From NCBI GenBank assembly GCA_007119345.1, contig SKPV01000002.1, positions 1 through 21,437 of the forward strand: a DNA stretch of 21,437 bases, given 5' to 3'. The position numbers and the translations under genes are program-made. Under the pieces are notes generated by a model, which worked only from the letters and a program-made list of their open reading frames with translations, ran no database searches and was not told the origin of the DNA. The stretch comes from Halovivax sp. GTDB lineage: Archaea; Halobacteriota; Halobacteria; Halobacteriales; Natrialbaceae. Numbering within the stretch: the first letter of the stretch is position 1; each line of letters opens with the position of its first letter. Below, in pieces: positions 1 through 5,585 of this stretch.

Positions 1-496
1 CGAAGGAGCCGCGAGCCACCACGGTGATCATCGCCAGCCCGAGGATCGCGACGAGGAACCGTTCGGGGGTGCCGACGGCGAGGACGATCTCGATGAGCAC
101 CGGCGAGAACAGGATCAGGAAGCCGATCGTGAACACGCCCGCAATCGCGGAGGCGGTCGCCGAGATAGAGAGCGCCGTCGCCGCCCGCCCCTGTCTCGAC
201 ATCGGGTAGCCGTCGAACATGGTCGCCGCCGACGACGAGACCCCCGGCGTGTTGATGAGGATCGCGGCGATCGAGCCGCCGTACATCGAACCGCTGTAGA
301 CGCCGATCAACAGGATGATCGCGTCGGCCGGCGCCAGCGGCAGGGTGAGCGGCAGAATGATCGCCATCCCGAGGGGCGGGCCGAGTCCCGGAAGGGCGCC
401 GACGATGATGCCGATCAGGACGCCGGCGAACACCCACCAGAGCGTATTCAGGGTGAGTAACTCCCCGATCGCTCCGACGAACGTCTCGAAGCTCAT
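1..496 (-). CDS. tctA: Tripartite tricarboxylate transporter, large permease subunit TctA (3' part missing)
   Basis: This is the large membrane subunit of a tripartite tricarboxylate transporter (TTT), which takes up a carboxylate delivered by the TctC binding protein and is driven by an ion gradient. Only the first 165 codons are present; the gene continues past base 1. The protein starts MSFETFVGAI and is very hydrophobic. It shows the two family signatures: a glycine-proline segment GALPGLGPPLGMA at residues 33-45, and SGSMYGGSIAAILINTPG at 68-85. The ATG overlaps the tctB stop by four bases (ATGA), so the two are translated as a coupled pair. The real TctA is usually about 500 residues. 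The family is certain; the substrate cannot be read from the sequence. Confidence 0.93.
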   Translation of the reverse strand, partial: MSFETFVGAIGELLTLNTLWWVFAGVLIGIIVGALPGLGPPLGMAIILPLTLPLAPADAIILLIGVYSGSMYGGSIAAILINTPGVSSSAATMFDGYPMSRQGRAATALSISATASAIAGVFTIGFLILFSPVLIEIVLAVGTPERFLVAILGLAMITVVARGSF

Positions 497-1440
497 CCGA
501 TCGGGACCCCCGCATCGGTGACCAGGGCGACCAGCCGGATCGAAATCTCGAGGAGCTCGGTCGGGGCGGGCGGCGCCCAGGGCTCGAGGTCGGTGTACCA
601 GCCGATGGCGATGTCGTCGGTGATCAGCCAGTAGAACAGGTAGGCGACGAGGAAGCTGACCACGGTGATCGAGATCGCCCGGGGCCACCACATGCGCGCC
701 CAGAGCGCGTATCCCAGCACGAAGACCGGCGTCGCGATCAGCATGCCGATCGTGAACGTCAGGACCATGTACAGCACGCACAGCGCGCCGGTGACCGCCG
801 GTCCGCGCGGATCGTCGATCTCGTACACGTACATGGCACCCGAGTCGGTCCCCGCTTGTTCGTCGCCGTCCGCTCCGGGATCTTCAGCGTCGTCCAGTTC
901 GGGTTCTTCGGCGCCGTCCGGGCCGGGCTCTTCGTCACCGACCATCCCTGGATCTTCGTCGCCTTCTGCTTCCGCTTCGACCGTCGCGTCCGCCACGTCC
1001 TTGTCGCCGAGCACTTGCATCGGTTCGGCGACGAAGGATTCGACGAACTCCGTGACTTCCGCGCGTTGGGTTACCGCCACGACGATCAGCGCGATCCCCA
1101 CGAGCAGTCGAGCCACGCCCGCAACGTCGTCGAGCATTGCCGTCCCGCCCGTGTAGAGGACGTACGCTCCCAGCGCGACGAGGGCGGGAACGGTCACGTA
1201 GTGCAGGTAGTTGCGGACGAGCAACAGCGCGGCGAGAATCGCGGTCGCGCCGGCGGTCAGCTGCGGAAACGTGGCCGCTTCCGGCGAGAACTCCTCGGCG
1301 CCGCGGTACATGTAGACGCCGGTGACGATGAACAGCACCAGCAGCACGTGCTCCATCGTCGGCCGCTCTCGGAGGATGGCCGCGATAACGCCGTAGAGGC
1401 TGTCTCCGGCCGTTCGTATCGGCTCGATCACGCGTTCCAT
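493..1440 (-). CDS. tctB: Tripartite tricarboxylate transporter, small permease subunit TctB, with acidic linker
   Basis: Small membrane subunit of the TTT system, recognised from its place between tctC and tctA and from its hydrophobic layout; TctB sequences are poorly conserved. The 315 residues are longer than the usual 140-200. I see hydrophobic segments near residues 30-45, 55-78, 81-97 and 108-124, then a hydrophilic stretch (about 153-202) made almost only of Asp, Glu, Gly, Pro and Ala, then two more segments near 215-247 and 254-274. The acidic stretch has loosely repeated DEDPG, DEEPGPDG and DAEDPGADG blocks and looks like an expanded cytoplasmic or external loop. There is no TATA element or Shine-Dalgarno before the ATG, so it probably depends on the tctC promoter. 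It overlaps tctA by four bases. Confidence 0.85.
   Translation of the reverse strand: MERVIEPIRTAGDSLYGVIAAILRERPTMEHVLLVLFIVTGVYMYRGAEEFSPEAATFPQLTAGATAILAALLLVRNYLHYVTVPALVALGAYVLYTGGTAMLDDVAGVARLLVGIALIVVAVTQRAEVTEFVESFVAEPMQVLGDKDVADATVEAEAEGDEDPGMVGDEEPGPDGAEEPELDDAEDPGADGDEQAGTDSGAMYVYEIDDPRGPAVTGALCVLYMVLTFTIGMLIATPVFVLGYALWARMWWPRAISITVVSFLVAYLFYWLITDDIAIGWYTDLEPWAPPAPTELLEISIRLVALVTDAGVPIG
835..984 (-). other. Acidic low-complexity linker inside TctB
   Basis: This part encodes TctB residues 153-202. It is almost free of hydrophobic residues and is built from imperfect blocks such as DEDPG, DEEPGPDG and DAEDPGADG. It separates the N-terminal and C-terminal membrane segments. The composition fits a disordered, salt-adapted loop that grew by slippage, but I see no exact DNA repeat. 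Confidence 0.7.
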
Positions 1441-1631
1441 CGTGCTCGGTGTTCGTCGGTCGTTCTGGTCCGCCGGTCGGTCAGCCGACCCGCTGAGAGG
1501 CTCGATTCCGGACGTTCGGCCGGAGGGTCGGGCAGGCGGTCGTGCGCGAGGGTTCGATCACCCTCCGCGGATGCGATCGGACGCTGACCGTCGATTGGAC
1601 CGACCGCGTCCCTTTTCGGGGTCAGTCCCGC

Positions 1632-1646
1632 TGGCCGGTTGCCGGC
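1632..1646 (-). terminator. Small hairpin just after the tctC stop
   Basis: GCCGG (1634-1638), a 3-base TTG loop, and CCGGC (1642-1646) form a perfect 5-bp stem four bases past the tctC stop. There is no T-run after it. In binding-protein transporters a hairpin here often lets the binding-protein mRNA outnumber the permease mRNA; that role is inferred. The remaining 190 bases before tctB show nothing else I can support. Confidence 0.3.
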
Positions 1647-1649
1647 GAC

Positions 1650-2675
1650 TCAGCCCTCTTCTTCGATCAACTCCTGGAACTCGTCGAACCCGCCGTCGAG
1701 CACCTCCTGGATCTCTTCTTCCATCACCTCGACCTGGCCGACGTAACGGTCCGCGGCCTCGTCCATGTCCCCGTACTCGATGATGTTGCCGGTGTCCTCT
1801 TCCCACTCCTGGGTGTCCTCGGCCTCCGTGGCCTCCCGGACCGCCTCCGAGAGCACCTCCCTGACGTCTTCGGGAGTGTCCGGCGGTGCGATCTGCACCT
1901 GGGTGAACTCCGTGAGCCAGGCCAGGCTGTCGCCGTAGTCCGTGATCTCGTCGATGTCCTCGAACGTGTCGGTGAGGTCGATGTCCATGAGGTTCACCAC
2001 GGCGCTGACCTCGCCCGACTCCTCGGCGGCGATCGCCGAGGTGTTCGTGGCGATGCCGGCGGGCACTTCGTCGCTGATCACCGCCTCGTTGACCGGACCG
2101 CCCCCGTCGTACGGGACGGCGGTATCCCACTCGAGCCCGTACTCGTCTCTGAGCAACAGCGACGCGAGGTGGCTGTCAGTCCCGACGCCCTGGTAGGCGA
2201 AGTTCGAGAGCTCGCCGTCCTGGTAAGCGTCCTGCAGCTCGTCGTAGCTGTCGATGTCGTGGGTGTCGTTGACGATGATCGTGTAGCCGAAGATGCCGGC
2301 GTAGCTGATCGGCTCGAATTCCTCGACGTGCCACGCCTCGACCTCCTCGACGCGCCAGGTGAAGACCCACCCGGGCGGGTTGACCGTCCCGAACGTGTGC
2401 CCGTCGTTGTCCTGGTCGAAGAGCCACTCCGTTCCGAGCAGGCTACCGGCGCCTTCACGGTTGTCGATCTCGATGGACTCGCCCAGGGGCTCTTCCATCT
2501 GCGGCGCGAGCTGGCGCGCGTACTGATCCGTCCCGCCGCCCTCCGACCACGGAATCATCCAGGTCAGCGATTCGTCCGGGAAGTTCCGCGCCGATACCGT
2601 CCCGATACCGCTCAGTCCCGCCACCGCGCCGGTGGCGACGATCCCACCACGCTTCAGGTATCCTCTCCTGTGCAT
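1650..2675 (-). CDS. tctC: Tripartite tricarboxylate transporter substrate-binding protein TctC (Tat-exported)
   Basis: Extracytoplasmic solute-binding protein of the TTT family, which captures a carboxylate and hands it to TctAB. From this ATG it has 341 residues and begins with a twin-arginine signal, MHRRGYLKRGG, followed by a hydrophobic Ala/Gly/Val stretch and SVSA-type small residues near a likely cleavage site (TVSARN). There is no lipobox Cys. The mature part has the family opening LTWMIPWSEGGGTDQYAR, where the conserved PxxxGGxxD loop contacts the ligand carboxylate. The C-terminal half is highly acidic. I chose ATG 2675 because GAGGT lies four bases before it (2680-2684); an in-frame GTG at 2690 would add MSEVV and lacks such a site. 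First gene of tctCBA, with its own AT-rich promoter. Ligand unknown. Confidence 0.9.
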   Translation of the reverse strand: MHRRGYLKRGGIVATGAVAGLSGIGTVSARNFPDESLTWMIPWSEGGGTDQYARQLAPQMEEPLGESIEIDNREGAGSLLGTEWLFDQDNDGHTFGTVNPPGWVFTWRVEEVEAWHVEEFEPISYAGIFGYTIIVNDTHDIDSYDELQDAYQDGELSNFAYQGVGTDSHLASLLLRDEYGLEWDTAVPYDGGGPVNEAVISDEVPAGIATNTSAIAAEESGEVSAVVNLMDIDLTDTFEDIDEITDYGDSLAWLTEFTQVQIAPPDTPEDVREVLSEAVREATEAEDTQEWEEDTGNIIEYGDMDEAADRYVGQVEVMEEEIQEVLDGGFDEFQELIEEEG

Positions 2676-2679
2676 GACG

Positions 2680-2684
2680 ACCTC
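2680..2684 (-). promoter_or_regulatory. Shine-Dalgarno GAGGT that decides the tctC start
   Basis: On the minus strand GAGGT stands four bases before the ATG at 2675. It matches the anti-Shine-Dalgarno of archaeal 16S rRNA and argues for the ATG over the GTG at 2690. It is one of only two convincing ribosome-binding sites I found in this window. Confidence 0.45.
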
Positions 2685-2740
2685 AGACACGATTCAATCC
2701 ACCATAAGACGTGGAGAGAGTTTGGATACTGCAATGTACT

Positions 2741-2768
2741 TTTGAAATATGTATTATTTTCTGAAATT
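2741..2768 (-). promoter_or_regulatory. AT-rich promoter region of tctCBA
   Basis: This is the most AT-rich stretch in the window, with TATTAT, GAAATA and TTTTGAAA elements. It lies about 65-90 bases before tctC. It probably holds the TATA box and a regulator site, giving a leader of some 30-50 bases, unlike most genes here. GAAATA and TATTTTC (2744-2761) form an imperfect inverted repeat that could be an operator. Confidence 0.5.
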
Positions 2769-2808
2769 GGGGTAACGATGTTTTATTCCGCGGCTTGCGT
2801 GGGCCGGG

Positions 2809-2829
2809 CGGGGGCGGGGCCGGCCCCCG
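2809..2829. repeat. GC-rich palindrome upstream of tctC
   Basis: GGGGCCGGCCCC at 2816-2827 is a perfect 12-bp palindrome. CGGGGG (2809-2814) and CCCCCG (2824-2829) can pair as a longer alternative stem. It lies about 50 bases upstream of the AT-rich tctC promoter and about 310 bases past the AOR stop. It could be a regulator site or help end AOR transcription; no T-run follows on either strand. Confidence 0.45.
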
Positions 2830-3031
2830 GATCACCAATATCCTGTTACTCACCGTTGGGAATCGATAACCTCGACGTCGTGCGGTTCGTCCGATACGTG
2901 CCCGAGCGATGAAAGGATAGAATCGGGACGGAATCCGGCCAGCGATCGCGGCGTTCGGCTCACCGCGAGAAGCCGGCTATCCGACGTATCGGCCGATCTG
3001 TCGGGGGATCGACGAGCTGTCGGAACCGGTC

Positions 3032-3139
3032 GATTTCCGGGTGCGAGACGAACTCGCGGGGCCGGTCGATTTTCGGATGCGAGACGAACTCGCGGGGCCG
3101 GTCGATTTTCGGATGCGAGACGAACTCGCGGGGCCGGTC
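3032..3139. repeat. 36-bp tandem repeat, three copies, at the end of the AOR gene
   Basis: Three head-to-tail units lie at 3032-3067, 3068-3103 and 3104-3139. Units 2 and 3 are identical; unit 1 differs at two bases (TTTCCGGG against TTTTCGGA). The array touches the AOR stop codon (3138-3140). Each junction contains GGCCGGTCGATT, and each unit contains both GCGAGACGAAC and CTCGCGG, which can pair weakly (CTCGC with GCGAG). There are no unique spacers, so it is not a CRISPR array. A partial extra copy (GGAACCGGTC) precedes unit 1. Confidence 0.92.
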
Positions 3140-4826
3140 AATCGGCGCTCGGCGCCGCAGACTCGGCGGCGCCGTCGGGGACCGTGCCGTCGTCGTTCCA
3201 GCCGCGGGCCTCGTAGTACTCGGCGATCGCGGCATCGATGTCCGGCAGCTCATAAGGGAGCTCGTCGTCCGTCGCGTCGAGGCCGCGCCGGTTGTTGAAG
3301 TGGCGTTCCAGCTCGACGGTCCGCGCGCCGACGGCCATCAGCTCCTCGTAGTCGGCGTCGAACAGCGTTTCGAGGCGCTCGTCGGTGACGTAGTCGCCGC
3401 CGAACGCGCAGACGACGCCCGAGTCCCGGAAGGCCGCGTAGTTCTCCTCTTCGACGAGCGTCTCGGCCTTGCCGAGGGTCCCCTCGGGGTCGAGCTCGCC
3501 GCTGTACTCGAGGCTGAGCATCCCGGCGTACATGTGGTCTGCGCCCCGGTTGGCGACCGCGTAGGAGAGGCCCTGGCCGTGGAGGACGCGGCCGTCGTGG
3601 GCGGCGAACTCCATCCCTTTGACCGTGTAATCCTCCACGCCGAGCCGGTCGTGGACGCGGGCGACCCCTTCCGCGAGGTCGTCGCCGATCCCCTCGCGGC
3701 GAGCGATCTTTTCGGTGATCTCGTGGGCCAGCTCGGCGTTCCCGAACTCGTCCTCGCTCGCGAGGTAGGCCGCGACGGTCACGCCGGCCGAGATCGTGTC
3801 CATCCCGAGGGTGTCACAGAGCTCGTTGCCCTTCATCACGTCCACGACGTCCCCGACGCCCTGCAGCGAGCCGAACGAGTAGACGGTTTCGAACTCCGGA
3901 CCCTCCGTTTCGAGTCCGGTCTCCTCGTCCCGCGTCGGGAGCTTGCAGGCGTACGCGCAGGCCGAGCAGGCGCCCTTCTTGTACTTCTTTTCCTCGACCG
4001 CGTCGCCGCCGATCGCGGCCGCGTCCTCGAACTCGTAGTCCTCGAAGTACCGCGTCGGGAGCGAGAAGTTGTCGTTGATGAACTCGGTGCCGCCGGTGGT
4101 GCCCTGGCGCTTCATGCGGTCGTCCGACTCCGCGGCCTCCCGGTGGATCTCCGCCTGCACGTCGGGGATCTCGATCTCGGGGTGGGCGTCACCCTCGAAG
4201 GTGACGACCTTCACGTTCTTCGAGCCCAGGACGGCCCCGAGGCCGCCCCGACCGAACGCCCGCGAATCGAACGTCATCACGCTCGCGAACCGGACCAGGT
4301 TCTCGCCCGCGGGACCGATGGCGATGCAGTGTTCGGGGCCGAGGCCGCGGGTCTCCTCGACGTGGTCGGACGCTTCGGGAACCGTCGCGCCCGCGAGCTC
4401 CGGCACGTCCTCGAACTCGACGCCGTCGTCCGTGACGTGGATCGCGAGGAGTTCCTCGCTCTCGCCGACGAACTCGCAGACGCTGATCCCCGCGCCCGCG
4501 AAGTTCCGCGAGAGGTACCCGCCCGCGTTCGTCGAGGCGAGTCCCCCGGTCAGCGGCGAGAGTCCGGTCATGTTCATCCGCCCGGTGAACGACATCTGAG
4601 ACTGCTGGAGCGGCCCGGTCGAGAGGTACGCGCGGTTTTCGGGGCCGAACGGATCGGCGTCGAACGGGATCCGCTCGTGGGCCAGGGCGGTCGCCAGCGC
4701 GCGACCGCCGACGGTGCGGGCCAGGAGTTCGTCGATCTCGACTCGTTCGGCCGTCCGATCGCCGACGTCGATCGACAGCAGCGGACCTTCGGCGTGGAGC
4801 ATGTCCGATACGTGGTAGTCCTGCAC
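3138..4826 (-). CDS. aor: Tungsten-containing aldehyde:ferredoxin oxidoreductase (AOR family)
   Basis: AOR-family enzymes oxidise an aldehyde to the carboxylic acid at a tungsto-bispterin centre and pass two electrons through one [4Fe-4S] cluster to ferredoxin. The 562 residues follow the family order: N-terminal pterin domain with TGPLQQSQMSFTGRM (70-84) and the RGGLGAVLGSKNVK segment (193-206), then the cluster ligands C287, C290 and C294 (CSACAYAC), the pterin-binding LCDTLGMDTISAG (336-348), and a fourth cysteine C473 in DSGVVCAFG. All four cluster ligands are present, so it looks active. The start is GTG; an ATG at 4802 (MLHAEGPL) is possible. A TATA-like GGTAATCG lies about 28 bases upstream. 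It is last in a same-strand group with a thioredoxin-like lipoprotein and an acyl-CoA synthetase. The aldehyde is not predictable. Confidence 0.93.
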   Translation of the reverse strand: MQDYHVSDMLHAEGPLLSIDVGDRTAERVEIDELLARTVGGRALATALAHERIPFDADPFGPENRAYLSTGPLQQSQMSFTGRMNMTGLSPLTGGLASTNAGGYLSRNFAGAGISVCEFVGESEELLAIHVTDDGVEFEDVPELAGATVPEASDHVEETRGLGPEHCIAIGPAGENLVRFASVMTFDSRAFGRGGLGAVLGSKNVKVVTFEGDAHPEIEIPDVQAEIHREAAESDDRMKRQGTTGGTEFINDNFSLPTRYFEDYEFEDAAAIGGDAVEEKKYKKGACSACAYACKLPTRDEETGLETEGPEFETVYSFGSLQGVGDVVDVMKGNELCDTLGMDTISAGVTVAAYLASEDEFGNAELAHEITEKIARREGIGDDLAEGVARVHDRLGVEDYTVKGMEFAAHDGRVLHGQGLSYAVANRGADHMYAGMLSLEYSGELDPEGTLGKAETLVEEENYAAFRDSGVVCAFGGDYVTDERLETLFDADYEELMAVGARTVELERHFNNRRGLDATDDELPYELPDIDAAIAEYYEARGWNDDGTVPDGAAESAAPSAD

Positions 4827-4847
4827 TATAGGTGTGTGCCAGCCCGA

Positions 4848-4906
4848 CCTCGATTACCGGGACGATCAGCCGTCTTCCTCGATCACCGGGAGCGATCAGC
4901 CGTCTT
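4848..4906. repeat. 29/30-bp direct repeat across the stop of the thioredoxin-like gene
   Basis: Copy 1 (4848-4876) and copy 2 (4877-4906) both run from CCTCGATYACCGGGA to CGATCAGCCGTCTT, and a third partial copy (CTTCGATCGCC) follows. Copy 2 contains the true stop codon of the gene on the minus strand, so the last codons and stop have been duplicated downstream. Copy 1 differs by a T that creates GGTAATCG, the likely AOR TATA element. Confidence 0.85.
4851..4858 (-). promoter_or_regulatory. Possible AOR TATA element inside a repeat copy
   Basis: On the minus strand GGTAATCG is centred about 28 bases before the GTG start of AOR, the usual distance for a leaderless archaeal transcript. The matching position in the neighbouring repeat copy reads GGTGATCG, which is a poorer TATA box. 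Confidence 0.4.
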
Positions 4907-5507
4907 CTTCGATCGCCGCCAGCGCCTCCCGAACCGACCGCACGATGTCGCCCGTCGAGGCGGCTAAGCCGCTCAGACGCGGGTCCCCTTCGTCGTCGAG
5001 CACCGCCGTCTCGGGCGTGCTGTCCACTCCGTAGTAACCGAACACCGCCCGGTCGTCGTCGATCGCGAGCGTCCAGTCGCCGTCGTGTTCGGCCCACCAC
5101 TCGGCGAACGCCTCGTCCGTCTCCGTCGGATCTCGGCCGTACTCGACGATCGAACGGAAGCGGACGCGCTCGTCGTCGACCTGTCGCTTCGCGTCGGCGA
5201 TCGTCTCGAGGTACCCCTCGCTCGTCGGACACGCGGTTCGCGTGAAGTTGAGCACCGTGACCGTCTCGGGCTCCGGAATCGTGACGGCCCCCGCCTCGCT
5301 GCCGGGCGCCTCGATCGTCCGCACCTCGAAGGGCGGTTCCGCCGACCCGTCGTCGGGTTCGTCCGCCGCGGGGTCGTCGTCCTCGTCGTCGACGAACGTC
5401 AGACAACCGGCGATCGGGACCGCCGCGAGGACTCCGCCGGCGACCCCGGCAAGCACCGTCCTGCGCGGTGCGAACGACCGGTTGCGGTCCCGGAGGCGCC
5501 GTTCCAT
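4896..5507 (-). CDS. Tat-exported thioredoxin-fold lipoprotein with a CxxS active site
   Basis: A 203-residue exported protein. The N-terminus has a twin-arginine signal (APRRTVLAGVAGG, 13-25) and a lipobox ending in C35 (PIAGC), so it should be lipid-anchored outside the cell. An acidic spacer (39-56) follows. The rest has a TlpA/SCO-like thioredoxin fold: a strand TVTVLNFTRTA, then C93 in CPTS, and a cis-proline-type STPETAVLD at 163-171. The second active-site cysteine is Ser (S96), so it cannot form the normal CxxC disulfide and would act as a monothiol or have another role. It lies between the acyl-CoA synthetase (78-base gap) and AOR (69-base gap) on the same strand, but has its own strong TATA box. 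Family call good, function open. Confidence 0.8.
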   Translation of the reverse strand: MERRLRDRNRSFAPRRTVLAGVAGGVLAAVPIAGCLTFVDDEDDDPAADEPDDGSAEPPFEVRTIEAPGSEAGAVTIPEPETVTVLNFTRTACPTSEGYLETIADAKRQVDDERVRFRSIVEYGRDPTETDEAFAEWWAEHDGDWTLAIDDDRAVFGYYGVDSTPETAVLDDEGDPRLSGLAASTGDIVRSVREALAAIEEDG

Positions 5508-5526
5508 ACGCGACGGGTGGCACCGA

Positions 5527-5538
5527 GGGATAAAAAGG
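5527..5538 (-). promoter_or_regulatory. TATA box of the thioredoxin-like gene
   Basis: On the minus strand CCTTTTTATCCC is centred about 26 bases before the ATG at 5507, the right distance for a leaderless transcript. It is the strongest TATA-like element among the genes with leaderless spacing. It suggests that this gene (and perhaps AOR) is transcribed separately from the upstream acyl-CoA synthetase. Confidence 0.65.
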
Positions 5539-5585
5539 ATCGGTGGTCCGGCGGCCGGGCCGCGTCCCGAACCCGTCCCGTCAGC

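Larger units (their letters stand above)
2691..3137. other. 447-base intergenic region between AOR and tctC
   Basis: Going from the AOR stop toward tctC, this region holds three 36-bp tandem repeats (3032-3139), about 200 bases where I see no gene, a GC palindrome (2809-2829), and the AT-rich tctC promoter (2741-2768). A 44-codon frame from ATG 2778 on the plus strand has no protein-like features and I do not call it. Confidence 0.6.

Noticed and set aside
2778..2912. Possible 44-codon plus-strand gene
   Set aside because: It has no promoter at the proper distance, no motif and a composition set by the GC palindrome it crosses.
3032..3139. Possible small CRISPR array
   Set aside because: The 36-bp units follow each other directly with no unique spacers, and no cas genes are nearby.
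2960..3253. Minus-strand frame with 12-residue DRPREFVSHPK repeats
   Set aside because: It begins inside the AOR coding region in another frame and owes its periodicity to the 36-bp DNA repeat being a multiple of three.
3300..4967. Long open frame on the plus strand, opposite AOR
   Set aside because: Same reasoning: AOR on the minus strand has all cluster and cofactor motifs, while this frame has none.
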